A stretch of 64,000 nucleotides of DNA from NCBI RefSeq assembly GCF_009695815.1, contig NZ_VUNE01000001.1:62001-126000 (forward strand), written 5' to 3'. Position 1 is the stretch's first letter; the number at the start of each line of letters is the position of its first letter. Source of the DNA: Peptostreptococcus porci. GTDB lineage: Bacteria > Bacillota > Clostridia > Peptostreptococcales > Peptostreptococcaceae. The notes beneath the pieces are model-generated. The model was not told the origin of the DNA, searched no databases, and saw only the letters and a program-made list of their open reading frames with translations. This document shows positions 25,068-33,730 of the stretch, one piece after another. The position numbers and the translations under genes were made by a program.

Positions 25068-26336
25068 GTGAATCAAAATAGGATTATATTCTTTAGGAAG
25101 ATGGTAATAGCTTCTGTGATGTCATTGGCGTTATCATGTCAATTTGCAATGGCTTCATATGCTGAATCTACTAGATATAACGACTCGTTTTCAAGATCTG
25201 CAATAATTTCAGATATAGATACTGGTAGGATTATATATGAAAAAAATGCTGATAATGTACAGTCGATGGCAAGTATTTCAAAGGTAATGACATTGCTAGT
25301 AGCATTTGATGCAATAGATTCAAAAAAAGCTTCAGAGGATGACGTAGTTACAATTGCGCAATCGGATGTAAACCGATATGGTACTCACATGGAATTGGTT
25401 GTAGGTGATAAGGTAACTCTGAGAGAGCTTATGGAGGGCATGATGCTTATTTCAGCCAACGATGCTGCTCTTGCAATTGCAAGACATATAGGTGGAAGCT
25501 ATGAAAATTTTGCGAAATTAATGAATAAAAAGGCTGTCGAGTTGGGAATGACAAATACAAAATTTTACAATCCAAACGGACTTCCTGAGCAGATAAACTA
25601 TGATGGTAGGATAATGTCTGTTGAGAATAAAACAACGGCAAGAGATGTATTGAAATTATCTTTTTGGATATATAAAAAATATCCAAATAAATTAATTAAA
25701 ATAACCAATAGATCTTATTTTACTGGTGTTGCAAAAAAAATAAATAAAGAAAATACCAATCCTTTGATTCCGATGATAAGCAGTGTAGATGGATTAAAGA
25801 CAGGCTTCACAGATAGTGCTGGGTATTGTCTTGCATATTCGATGATTACTGATAAGGGAAATGGCAATGATTCTAAAAATAGGTTGGTAGGTGTATCACT
25901 TGGCGCACCAAGTAAAGACGCTAGAAAAAGCACGACATTTAATGCGTTGACTTACATTGCAAAACACTACAAAACAAAGATTTTGTATAGTGAAAATTCG
26001 AAAATTTCGAATACGAATATAGCAGGGTTGTCAATTTTCGATATCGATGTTTCTTCAAGAAATGAAATAAAAGTAATGAAAAAAGATACTGAAAAAATAA
26101 AGCATAGCATTAGGTACAACACTGTTAAATTGATGGATAATAACGACAGTCCGATTGGAAAAATTGTTATAAAAGATAAATATGACAACATCATTTCCGA
26201 GAATAATATATATACGGAAAAGCCACTTGAAAAACTGCCTTATTTTGACAAGCTGAAAATTTCATTTTCTGCAATATATTCGACTTTATTTGGCATAGAT
26301 AGCAATGGTGAATATCCAGTTTTTAAATTATTTTAA
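25068..26336 (+). CDS. D-alanyl-D-alanine carboxypeptidase (PBP5/DacF type)
   Basis: Serine peptidase of about 422 residues that trims the terminal D-Ala of peptidoglycan stem peptides outside the membrane. A signal peptide covers about the first 33 residues. Catalytic motifs are SISK (about 72, after MA), SAND (about 127) and KTGFTD (about 243). A beta-rich PBP5 C-terminal domain follows. The C-terminus lacks an obvious long amphipathic anchor. GTG 25068 is chosen because AGAGG lies about 9 nt upstream; TTG 25062 is too close and the nearby ATG 25066 is out of frame. It is followed by a long hairpin. Confidence 0.92.
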   Translation: MNQNRIIFFRKMVIASVMSLALSCQFAMASYAESTRYNDSFSRSAIISDIDTGRIIYEKNADNVQSMASISKVMTLLVAFDAIDSKKASEDDVVTIAQSDVNRYGTHMELVVGDKVTLRELMEGMMLISANDAALAIARHIGGSYENFAKLMNKKAVELGMTNTKFYNPNGLPEQINYDGRIMSVENKTTARDVLKLSFWIYKKYPNKLIKITNRSYFTGVAKKINKENTNPLIPMISSVDGLKTGFTDSAGYCLAYSMITDKGNGNDSKNRLVGVSLGAPSKDARKSTTFNALTYIAKHYKTKILYSENSKISNTNIAGLSIFDIDVSSRNEIKVMKKDTEKIKHSIRYNTVKLMDNNDSPIGKIVIKDKYDNIISENNIYTEKPLEKLPYFDKLKISFSAIYSTLFGIDSNGEYPVFKLF

Positions 26337-26342
26337 AAATTG

Positions 26343-26442
26343 AAAGCTCGCAACATTCCTTGTGACGTGTTTGTTTCCAAGACTAGTATATTTATAGTTT
26401 GTTTTGGAGAATACAGTAATTGTCGGAATGTGCGAGCTTTTT
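26343..26442. terminator. Long imperfect palindrome between dacF-like and hflX-like genes
   Basis: AAAGCTCGCA at 26343 pairs with TGCGAGCTTT at 26431, with ACATTCC/GGAATG next and a partly paired interior up to TTCCAAGACTA. A T-rich tract follows. It sits between two convergent genes and has the same 100-nt size and layout as the palindromes at 3243, 16338 and 39987. Confidence 0.7.
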
Positions 26443-26471
26443 AAGTTAAATTCACATTTTGGGTGTAACTA

Positions 26472-27767
26472 TTATTTAGTTATAAATTCTTTATATTTAT
26501 CAAGCTCTGACTGATTCATAACAAGTCTAAGCTTTATTCCATTATCCGTCATTTCAAAGTCTTCCATTTCAATTACTCTATTAGATCTTATTTCATTGAA
26601 AGTTTCATATTTTGAATATGGTAACAAGAGAATCTCTTCGTAAGATTTTTGGAATAAATTTGACTGAATAACATCTAGCAATTTATCCATATTGTAACCA
26701 CTTTTTGCTGAAATGTATATTTTTTCATCTGTGCTTTCCGGAATTGCATCAAGCTTATCCGCCTTATTGTAAACGGAGATTTTTTTCTTGTTTGTTACTC
26801 CAATTTTTTCAAAAGTGTAATCCATGATATTTTTCTGGATATCTTGTCCATTAGAGCTTGCATCGAAAACATTGATGATAAGATCGGCATAGCTTATTTC
26901 TTCAAAAGTCGATCTAAAGGCAGTTAGCATTGGTTTTGGAACATCGCTTACAAATCCTATTGTGTCGACAATCAAAAAGTCTTGTCCATTTGGTAGAACA
27001 GATTTCCTCAAGGAAACGTCCATTGTTGACAACATCTTGTCCTTTACCACTATTTCACTTTCTTTTGTATAATCTGAATCCAATTTCATTAGTTCATTGA
27101 TAATAGCAGATTTTCCTGAATTTGTATATCCAGTAAATGCAACGAGCGGAAGATTTTTGCCTAGTTTTTTTGATCTCTGGACAAATCTGTTTTTTACAAT
27201 GACACTCAAATCAATTTTGATTGACTGAATTTTTTCATTTATAGATTCCTCATCAGTAAGAATTCTGCTTCCAAAAGGGTTATTTACGCACATTCCAGAG
27301 CCATATTTATATATTCCTTGAAAACCTTCTAGCTTATCTAGTCTATATGAAAGCTGTGCTTTTTCTATTTCAAGTTTTCCCTCTCTTCTATTGGCTCTAT
27401 TTGCAAGTATGTCTAATAGAAGCATCGTTCTATCTACAACCTTTACACCTGATAATTCCTCGATATTTTTGATCTGTGTTCCAGTTAATTCGTCTATAAA
27501 TACGAGCATATTTGCATCTAAATCCTTTAACTGTCTGATTACATAGTCCAAAGTTTCCTTATCCAAATAGTAGTCGGGATCGATTTTTTGGTGAAGTATC
27601 AATTCAGCTCTTACATCTCCTCCGGCTGCTTGAACAAGTTCCTTCAATTCCACCATCGATTCTTCAACTGATGTAGCATGGATTATTATGTCCTCAGCTA
27701 CGGCGATAGTTATACCAATTTCATCGAATTTGCTTAAATCTTTTTGCGAAATGATTAATTTTTCCAT
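26472..27767 (-). CDS. Divergent HflX-like GTPase (second of a tandem pair)
   Basis: 431-residue GTPase that aligns along its whole length with the HflX encoded just upstream. The G-domain is intact: G1 GYTNSGKSA, G3 DTIGF, G4 NKAD, and SAKSG as G5. The N-terminal HflX domain is recognisable (LVQAAGGDV, NMLVFIDELTGTQIKNIEE). The glycine-rich loop that should read GAGIGTRGPGE is replaced by YGSGMCVNNPFGSRI, so contact with nucleotide or ribosome has probably changed. ATG 27767 has AGGAGGCC, 13 nt after the first copy's stop, so the two form an operon. HflX rescues stalled ribosomes; the role of this variant is unknown. Confidence 0.88.
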   Translation of the reverse strand: MEKLIISQKDLSKFDEIGITIAVAEDIIIHATSVEESMVELKELVQAAGGDVRAELILHQKIDPDYYLDKETLDYVIRQLKDLDANMLVFIDELTGTQIKNIEELSGVKVVDRTMLLLDILANRANRREGKLEIEKAQLSYRLDKLEGFQGIYKYGSGMCVNNPFGSRILTDEESINEKIQSIKIDLSVIVKNRFVQRSKKLGKNLPLVAFTGYTNSGKSAIINELMKLDSDYTKESEIVVKDKMLSTMDVSLRKSVLPNGQDFLIVDTIGFVSDVPKPMLTAFRSTFEEISYADLIINVFDASSNGQDIQKNIMDYTFEKIGVTNKKKISVYNKADKLDAIPESTDEKIYISAKSGYNMDKLLDVIQSNLFQKSYEEILLLPYSKYETFNEIRSNRVIEMEDFEMTDNGIKLRLVMNQSELDKYKEFITK

Positions 27768-27780
27768 AGGGGCCTCCTAA

Positions 27781-29088
27781 TTATTTTATATATTTTTTAT
27801 AGTTATTGTAGTCCATTTCATCCAAGGATACTATTAGATCAATACCCTCAGCAGTATATTCAAACTTATCTAATACGTATTTGTCCTTGATTGAGCTGAA
27901 GATATCACCTCTTTCAAAAGGCAACAGCAGATTTACATTGTATGTTTTCTCCATAATCGACTCTTGAATTAGATTCATCAGCTTGTCTATGTTTATGCCA
28001 TTTTTTGCAGAAATATAGACGATATCTTTTTGGTTTTTCGGATAAATATCCAATTCCAACTGATCTATTTTATTGTAGACTGTTATAGTTTCTTTGTCAT
28101 TGGCACCCAAGTCTTTTAACACACTTTCTGTAGTCAACTTTTGAATATCTGAGCTTTTGTTAGTGGCATCGATAACATGAAGAATTAAGTCGGCATATTT
28201 TACCTCTTCTAATGTAGCCTTAAATGCTTCAATTAAATCATGTGGAAGCTTACTCACAAAACCAACAGTATCTACTATTAGAAATTCCTTTTTGTTTGGA
28301 AGAACAGCTTTTCTCAAAGATACGTCAAGAGTTGCAAATAGCATATCTTTCACAAATACGTTCTTTTCCTTCTCGTATTCTGGGTGTTTTTTTATTATTT
28401 CGTTGAGTAATGTCGATTTTCCGGCATTTGTATATCCGACTAGAGCCACTATTGGAATATTATTCTTTGCTCTTTGAACTCTTTGAGTTTCTCTATTTTT
28501 TGAGACCTCTCTTAATTCTTCCCTAATGCTTGCAGCCCTATTTAGAATATGTCTTTTATCTTTTTCTAATTTTTGTTCACCCGGACCTCTTGTACCAATA
28601 CCCGCTCCGGTTCTACTCATATGTCCACCCATGCCGTATAGTCTAGGCAATCTATATTTCAACTGTGCCAGCTCTACTTGTAGTTTTCCCTCTTTACTGT
28701 GTGCTCTTTGGGCGAAAATATCCAATATCAAAGTTGTTCTGTCGATTATTTTTTTTCCAACAATGTTTTCAATATTCCTTATTTGAGCACCAGACAGTTC
28801 GTCATTAAAAACTACCATTGTAGCATCTAGACTTTCGGCGTAGTTTTTTATTTCTTCTATTTTTCCGCTTCCCAGATATGTGGCAGCATCAATTGTATGT
28901 CTGTTTTGAACTAAATCACCGACAACCTCGCCACCAGCAGCCTTGACTAGTTCTATAAGCTCCTTCATAGAATCCTCAATATCTATTTCTGATTTTCGCA
29001 GGCTGTTTGACGTGAGATTAAGACCTACGCAGAGGGCTTTCTCTCTCTGGTTTATCATGTCTTCATTATTTATACTTAAATCGTTCAT
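27781..29088 (-). CDS. hflX: GTPase HflX
   Basis: Ribosome-splitting/stress GTPase of the Obg-HflX superfamily, about 435 residues. The N-terminal HflX domain includes TMVVFNDELSGAQIRNIE. It is followed by the canonical glycine-rich segment MSRTGAGIGTRGPGEQKLE. The G-domain has GYTNAGKSTL, DTVGF and NKID, and the protein ends in a short C-terminal domain. Start choice is uncertain. ATG 29088 lacks a good ribosome site, while AGGAGG lies 20 nt further up. TTG 29142, ahead of that site, would give 453 residues. It is the first gene of a tandem pair with a diverged paralogue. Confidence 0.93.
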   Translation of the reverse strand: MNDLSINNEDMINQREKALCVGLNLTSNSLRKSEIDIEDSMKELIELVKAAGGEVVGDLVQNRHTIDAATYLGSGKIEEIKNYAESLDATMVVFNDELSGAQIRNIENIVGKKIIDRTTLILDIFAQRAHSKEGKLQVELAQLKYRLPRLYGMGGHMSRTGAGIGTRGPGEQKLEKDKRHILNRAASIREELREVSKNRETQRVQRAKNNIPIVALVGYTNAGKSTLLNEIIKKHPEYEKEKNVFVKDMLFATLDVSLRKAVLPNKKEFLIVDTVGFVSKLPHDLIEAFKATLEEVKYADLILHVIDATNKSSDIQKLTTESVLKDLGANDKETITVYNKIDQLELDIYPKNQKDIVYISAKNGINIDKLMNLIQESIMEKTYNVNLLLPFERGDIFSSIKDKYVLDKFEYTAEGIDLIVSLDEMDYNNYKKYIK

Positions 29089-29263
29089 ATTATTATATAC
29101 TATGTAGTATCCTCCTGTTTTTGAGTTTAAAAAATTTACCAAGAGTATCCATTCTTAGATGATGTTGATAAATTTACCATAATTATACCATAATTTTATT
29201 GATATATAGCCATATAATTGATAAAATAAACAGTAATTTAAACAAAAGTTGATTTGTTTGGTG

Positions 29264-29269
29264 TATAAT
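29264..29269 (+). promoter_or_regulatory. -10 element upstream of the Cys-rich small protein gene
   Basis: A perfect TATAAT lies about 117 nt before the ATG, with only a weak -35 region. The remaining 240-nt gap after hflX holds no gene. Confidence 0.4.
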
Positions 29270-29385
29270 ATATGTACTGAAAAACAAATTAAAAAGTTAC
29301 GAAAAGAATTTATACTATTGATATAGTTGAATACGATTACAGGAAAGGATTTGATTTAGATTGAATCTAAATAAAGGAATATCAT

Positions 29386-29673
29386 ATGAAAAAATATAAA
29401 TTTTTTAGTCATGTTGAATGTGAATTTTTTCCATGTCATAAACTGGAAGGAAGTGGTTTGAAAAAAGAAGACTTTAATTGTCTATTCTGCTATTGTCCTC
29501 TTTATGCACTGGGTAAGAACTGTGGTGGAAACTTTTCTGTTAGTGAATCTGGAGTGAAGGACTGTACAAACTGTTTATTACCACATAGAAAAGATAACTA
29601 CGAGTATATTATTTCAAAATTTAGAGAAATTGTTGAAGTTACAAAAATAGTTGAAAGAATGGGGGATGAGTAA
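29386..29673 (+). CDS. Cysteine-rich small domain protein
   Basis: 95 residues with eight cysteines arranged as HVECEFFPCHK, NCLFCYCPLY, KNCGGNF and KDCTNCLLPH. This matches the Cys-rich small domain family (PF04071 type), which probably binds metal. Homologues are often described near cobalamin genes, but none are present here. ATG 29386 has AAAGGA upstream. It ends 3 nt before the cardiolipin synthase start, so the two are co-transcribed. The function is unknown. Confidence 0.85.
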   Translation: MKKYKFFSHVECEFFPCHKLEGSGLKKEDFNCLFCYCPLYALGKNCGGNFSVSESGVKDCTNCLLPHRKDNYEYIISKFREIVEVTKIVERMGDE

Positions 29674-29676
29674 TAA

Positions 29677-31212
29677 GTGGAAGATAGACGTAATGGAATT
29701 AGAAGAGCTACGGTGGCTGGGATAGCCTTAGTTGTTCAAGTATCATGGATTTATTTTATGTTTTACAGACTTAGCAGTTATTATCAGCTAGTGACTGTAA
29801 TAACACAGTTTCTATCAGTTGTCCTAGCTCTTAAGGTATATGGAAAACACACAAATGCAAATATTAAGATGCCTTGGATGTTTTTTCTTTTAGTTTTGCC
29901 ATTGGCTGGTGTTATTTTTTATACATTATTTGGAAGTAGATTTTCACGTTTTTTTACAAAAAGAAGGTATAAATCGATTTATGGAATATTTGACAGTATA
30001 TTAATATCCGACAGAACAGTTTTAAACGAGCTTAGAGAAAGGGATAAGGTTGGTTTTGGACAGTCCTATTATATAAGCAAGCATGGAAAAATGCCTCCAT
30101 ATAAGGGAAATAAAATTAGGTATTTTAGTGAGGCATATGAAGGGATAGCTGCTCAGAAGGAAGATATGAAAAATGCGAAAAATTTCATATTTATGGAGTA
30201 TCACGCAATTGAAGATTCCGAGTCATTTAGAGAGATTGAAGATATTTTGGTACAAAAGGTCAAAGAAGGTGTCGATGTCAGAATACTATATGACGATATG
30301 GGAAGCATTGGCTTTGTAAATACTTCATTTACGAAAAAGCTCAAAAAGAAGGGGATTAATTGTAGAGTTTTCAATCCGGTAATACCTATTTTAAACATAT
30401 TTATGAATAATAGAGATCATAGAAAAATAACTGTCATAGACGGCAAGATTGCATATACTGGTGGATATAATATTGCCGACGAGTATTTTAATATTGTAAA
30501 TCCATATGGATATTGGAAAGATACTGGAGTGAGAATAGAAGGTAAGGCAGTAGATAATTTTACAATAATGTTTTTGGAAATGTGGAACTCTATTAGATTT
30601 GACATAAATAAAAAAGAGCATATTGATAGGCTGTTGAATCAAGCAGATTATTTTGAGGGTGAAGAGGGAATTATTCAGCCATTCTCAGAAAATCCACTAT
30701 ATGAGGAAAAAGTATCGAGAAATGCATATATTAATTTGGCAAAGAGTGCCAATGACTACCTGTATATTATGACTCCGTACTTGATAATTGATGATTTATT
30801 AAATGATGAATTGACAATGGCTGCCAAAAGAGGTGTGGATGTAAGGATTATTACACCTGGTATTCCGGACAAAAAAATAATATACAGCACAACTAGATCA
30901 TATTACGCTGCACTGGCGAGAGAAGGTGTAAGAATTTTTGAGTATACTCCAGGATTTATGCATGCAAAGCAACACATTGTCGATGATAAATACGCAATTA
31001 TTGGAACAATAAATTTGGACTATAGAAGTCTGTATCTACATTTTGAAAATGGTGTTTTCATTGCTGACAACCCTGTGATTTTGGAAATGAAAAAGGATTT
31101 TGAGAATGTTTTTGAGCAAAGTGAGGAGGTTACGCATAATTACTCATCAGATAGATCGACTGTACTGAGAATTAGGCAGTGTATTTTGAGGTTATTCTCA
31201 CCATTGTTGTAG
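29677..31212 (+). CDS. Cardiolipin synthase (phospholipase D family)
   Basis: Membrane enzyme of 511 residues joining two phosphatidylglycerol molecules into cardiolipin. Two N-terminal transmembrane segments (about 12-32 and 66-86) precede a PLD-nuclease domain pair. The first HKD motif is NRDHRKITVIDGK near 247, and the second is HAKQHIVDDKYAIIGT near 428. GTG 29677 is the start; a GGGGGATGAG site lies inside the end of the preceding Cys-rich gene, suggesting coupling. ClsA-type architecture and length are normal. Confidence 0.93.
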   Translation: MEDRRNGIRRATVAGIALVVQVSWIYFMFYRLSSYYQLVTVITQFLSVVLALKVYGKHTNANIKMPWMFFLLVLPLAGVIFYTLFGSRFSRFFTKRRYKSIYGIFDSILISDRTVLNELRERDKVGFGQSYYISKHGKMPPYKGNKIRYFSEAYEGIAAQKEDMKNAKNFIFMEYHAIEDSESFREIEDILVQKVKEGVDVRILYDDMGSIGFVNTSFTKKLKKKGINCRVFNPVIPILNIFMNNRDHRKITVIDGKIAYTGGYNIADEYFNIVNPYGYWKDTGVRIEGKAVDNFTIMFLEMWNSIRFDINKKEHIDRLLNQADYFEGEEGIIQPFSENPLYEEKVSRNAYINLAKSANDYLYIMTPYLIIDDLLNDELTMAAKRGVDVRIITPGIPDKKIIYSTTRSYYAALAREGVRIFEYTPGFMHAKQHIVDDKYAIIGTINLDYRSLYLHFENGVFIADNPVILEMKKDFENVFEQSEEVTHNYSSDRSTVLRIRQCILRLFSPLL

Positions 31213-31249
31213 AAATTATGCAATCAAAACACATAATTAACTAAAAGTA

Positions 31250-31278
31250 TTTACAACTACCGTGAAAAATGGTATAGT
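31250..31278 (+). promoter_or_regulatory. rpsD promoter
   Basis: TTTACA (31250-31255) and TATAGT (31273-31278) are separated by 17 nt, with TG upstream of the -10 (TGGTATAGT). Confidence 0.65.
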
Positions 31279-31289
31279 ATTAATGTTGT

Positions 31290-31440
31290 GAATTACAGCA
31301 TAGAGGCATAGCCTTTAAATGGACAATGTAGCAAATATATTTAAGACAGCTCGTCTTAGCGGCTGAAATAATATGTTTACACATCCATTTTTGTGGACAA
31401 TGCACAAAGTGTGCATCCAAATTATTATTTTAAAAAGGAG
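31290..31440 (+). promoter_or_regulatory. Structured rpsD leader, possible S4 autoregulatory RNA
   Basis: About 150 nt of leader contains several small hairpins: TAAGACAGCTCGTCTTA near 31341, and GCACAAAGTGTGC near 31400. A repeated GGACAATG (31321 and 31394) is also present. No terminator precedes the start codon. Firmicute rpsD messages carry a leader bound by S4 that blocks translation, so autoregulation is likely by family knowledge. I could not confirm the conserved pseudoknot. Confidence 0.5.
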
Positions 31441-31448
31441 AAAAAATT

Positions 31449-32054
31449 ATGTCATCAATTACAAAAGGACCTAAGTTCAAATTGTCAAGAAGACTAGGAC
31501 TTAACGTTTGTGGTCATCCAAAAGCAATGAACAGAGCTGGAAAGGGAACTGCTAGAAGCGACAAGAAGCTTTCACCATATGGACAGCAGTTACTAGAAAA
31601 GCAGAGATTAAGAGCTTACTACGGAATTTCTGAAAAGCAGATGAGAATTTACATGAAGAAGGCTCAGAATTCTAAGGAAACAACTGGTAATGCAGTTATA
31701 AAGACTTTGGAATGTAGACTAGATAACCTGGTATATAGAATGGGTCTAGCTAACTCAATCAGACAGGCAAGACAGATGGTAGGTCATGGAAACATCCATG
31801 TAAATGGAAGAAAAGTTGATATACCTTCATTCATTGTAAGTGTTGGAGATGAAATATCACTAAGAGAAAAATATAGAACTAATCCTCTATTCAAGGCTAA
31901 CTTTGAGGCTGCTTCACTAAGCGAATATCCTTATTTAACTAAGGATCAAGCTAATTTCTCAGCAGTTCTTTCAAGAATGCCAGAGAGAGATGAAGTGCCA
32001 ATTGAAATCAATGACGCACTAGTAGTCGAATTCTACTCTAAGTCATCACTATAA
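31449..32054 (+). CDS. rpsD: 30S ribosomal protein S4
   Basis: Primary 16S rRNA-binding protein of 201 residues. The N-terminal S4 domain (about 1-90) is followed by the S4 RNA-binding fold ([33 protein letters not shown]). The C-terminus carries the usual VEFYS ending. The zinc-ribbon cysteines found in some S4 proteins are absent except one near residue 21. ATG 31449 follows AAAGGAG. It stands alone outside a ribosomal operon, as in Bacillus, with its own leader and a strong terminator. Confidence 0.98.
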   Translation: MSSITKGPKFKLSRRLGLNVCGHPKAMNRAGKGTARSDKKLSPYGQQLLEKQRLRAYYGISEKQMRIYMKKAQNSKETTGNAVIKTLECRLDNLVYRMGLANSIRQARQMVGHGNIHVNGRKVDIPSFIVSVGDEISLREKYRTNPLFKANFEAASLSEYPYLTKDQANFSAVLSRMPERDEVPIEINDALVVEFYSKSSL

Positions 32055-32067
32055 GATAAAAATATTT

Positions 32068-32103
32068 TGCAGTATTCGCCATTATGGCGTCTACTGCATT
32101 TTT
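32068..32103 (+). terminator. rpsD terminator
   Basis: TGCAGTATTCGCCA pairs with TGGCGTCTACTGCA, followed by TTTTTTATT. Confidence 0.9.
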
Positions 32104-32180
32104 TATTGAAATAATAAGTTCTTGTGATGTTTTTGTGAAATCACAAATAGATATAAGCAGAGACTGTTTTTTATATACAA

Positions 32181-32247
32181 AAATAAACTACAGTGTCCAT
32201 AAACGATGATGATAACGGTAGCTTATGATGGTAACTGTAGCTTATTT
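32181..32247. terminator. Palindrome downstream of the Nudix-like gene
   Basis: AAATAAACTACAGT (32181) pairs with AACTGTAGCTTATTT ending at 32247, with partial inner pairing. On the minus strand it lies just after the Nudix-like gene, whose stop is at 32273. It resembles a shorter version of the long palindromes in this window. Confidence 0.55.
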
Positions 32248-32272
32248 ATTATTGTTATTTTGTTTTATATTG

Positions 32273-32689
32273 TTATTTTTCTTTTTTATAGTTTTTATAT
32301 TTCTTATATGATACATCAACCAATGATTTTTCCTTACTATGTGTAAGCATTTCTAACGCATCTGAAACCTTATAGAAGCCACCTTCTAAAAATTCTTTAG
32401 AAATTTCAGTCTCAATATTTTCAGCTTCCATAACATACCACATTATAGCGTTACAAACTCTTTGATTTCTACTTCTTGAGAAGAATTCATAAATGGTGTC
32501 TCCTGCGATATCCAATATCTTAGGGTCTACTCCCGTTTCCAGCTTTACTCTATGAACAGCACTTTCATGAGGCAGACCTTCGCCAACTATCTTTCCCTTT
32601 GGCAACGTCCACTCACCCTTGTCATTTTTAACCAACAATACCTTATTTGCATAAAAAACAACTCCACCAGAACAACGTCTAACTATCAT
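32273..32689 (-). CDS. Nudix-fold protein with degenerate Nudix box
   Basis: 138 residues with the Nudix fold pattern (RRCSGGVVFYANKVLLV, then EWTLPKGKI). The Nudix box should be GX5EX7REUXEEXGU but reads GKIVGEGLPHESAVHRVKLE followed by TGV. The first Glu is displaced, Arg-Glu has become His-Arg, and the first Glu of the EE pair is Leu. Metal-dependent pyrophosphohydrolase activity is therefore doubtful, and a binding role is possible. ATG 32689 follows GGAGGG; the ATG at 32704 overlaps that site. It lies 52 nt downstream of a HEAT-repeat gene in the same direction. Confidence 0.82.
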   Translation of the reverse strand: MIVRRCSGGVVFYANKVLLVKNDKGEWTLPKGKIVGEGLPHESAVHRVKLETGVDPKILDIAGDTIYEFFSRSRNQRVCNAIMWYVMEAENIETEISKEFLEGGFYKVSDALEMLTHSKEKSLVDVSYKKYKNYKKEK

Positions 32690-32741
32690 CTTGAATCCCT
32701 CCATTTTCTAGTAATATTACTATACCACGCACCTACGCAGT

Positions 32742-33419
32742 TTATTTGCTGATTGTGAATTTCTGCCTCAATTTTATAATTGATTCATCGCAAGCACGTA
32801 GCACGTACTCTTTTTCAAAATCAGACTTATTTTTGATTACATTTTCTAAAATTCTCAAACTGTTTTTTGTTCCAATTTTTCCAAGATACTTTGCACAGTA
32901 CTGTCTGATTTGTGGATTGGAATCTGACAATCCCATCTCAATATACCTACAACTATCAGAATTACCAATTTTTCCTAATGCAGAGTAAGCTATACGCCTT
33001 AAATTAGAATGACTCTTTTCAAGAAGTGGATAGATAATGTTAAGAAATCTATCATCCTTTAGTTCTCCAACAGTCCATACCAATACCATCAAGTCTTCAG
33101 CGTTATCAGTTTTTAGAATGGATTTATATATCTTCATTTTAAATGACTCCAATTCGTTTTTTGGCACTTTTCTTATAAAATCCAATCTTTCCTCTTTTGA
33201 TAATGACAAATACTTTTCAATGACATCACTTTTCTGTGTATCGGAGGATTTTCTAATTTCTCTCAAACGTGTCTTTGCCAATATAAGGTCATTATTGACA
33301 GATTCTTCTGTCATATTTCTTATTCTGGATATTTGTGGAACTGTAAAAGAATCTGCATAAAGAAGATAAGTAATAAAGTAATCCTCTAGGTCGTCGACAT
33401 TTTCCCATCTTATTACCAA
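32742..33419 (-). CDS. HEAT-repeat protein with helical DNA-binding-like head
   Basis: 225 residues. The first 60 residues look like a helix-turn-helix (FTVPQISRIRNMTEESVNNDL). The rest consists of HEAT/PBS-lyase-like helical repeats: IIYPLLEKSHSNLRRIAYSALGKIG, in two or three units including NPQIRQYCAKYLGKIGTKN. Such repeats usually mediate protein contacts. The start is TTG 33419 with AGGAGG seven nt upstream. It heads a probable two-gene unit with the Nudix-like gene. No specific function is known to me. Confidence 0.78.
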   Translation of the reverse strand: MVIRWENVDDLEDYFITYLLYADSFTVPQISRIRNMTEESVNNDLILAKTRLREIRKSSDTQKSDVIEKYLSLSKEERLDFIRKVPKNELESFKMKIYKSILKTDNAEDLMVLVWTVGELKDDRFLNIIYPLLEKSHSNLRRIAYSALGKIGNSDSCRYIEMGLSDSNPQIRQYCAKYLGKIGTKNSLRILENVIKNKSDFEKEYVLRACDESIIKLRQKFTISK

Positions 33420-33611
33420 TTCTATTCCTCCTAATAGTAAATTTTATCTATCGAATAACAAATTCTTTTATTCAATATAACTTTTTAAAAATTTAGAAAA
33501 CTATTTTCTTTCCTTTATTATATCATCATAGAAAACTTTAAACAACGTTTTCAAGATAAAATTTTAAAAAATTCTTACCCATTTTTATGGTAAGCTTAAT
33601 GCTGGTAACAA

Positions 33612-33659
33612 TAATCGCTCCAATTGATAGGGAACTATCGATTACGATTATGATATAAT
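33612..33659 (+). promoter_or_regulatory. Dyad and extended -10 upstream of the CWB2 gene
   Basis: TAATCG...AATTGATAG pairs with CTATCGATTACGATTA (33612-33650), directly before TGATATAAT (33651-33659), an extended -10. A smaller dyad CTTACC/GGTAAG lies at about 33575-33596. The position fits an operator controlling this promoter. The rest of the 311-nt gap shows no gene. Confidence 0.5.
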
Positions 33660-33730
33660 TGTATGTACAGGTAGTGATGCCTGATAGCAAGAGGGATTCA
33701 AATAAATATTATTTTGAAATGAGGTGTAAT

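Noticed and set aside
29677-31212. PLD-family nuclease of a defence system
   Set aside because: Two N-terminal membrane helices, two HKD motifs and normal length match cardiolipin synthase; no defence partners are nearby.
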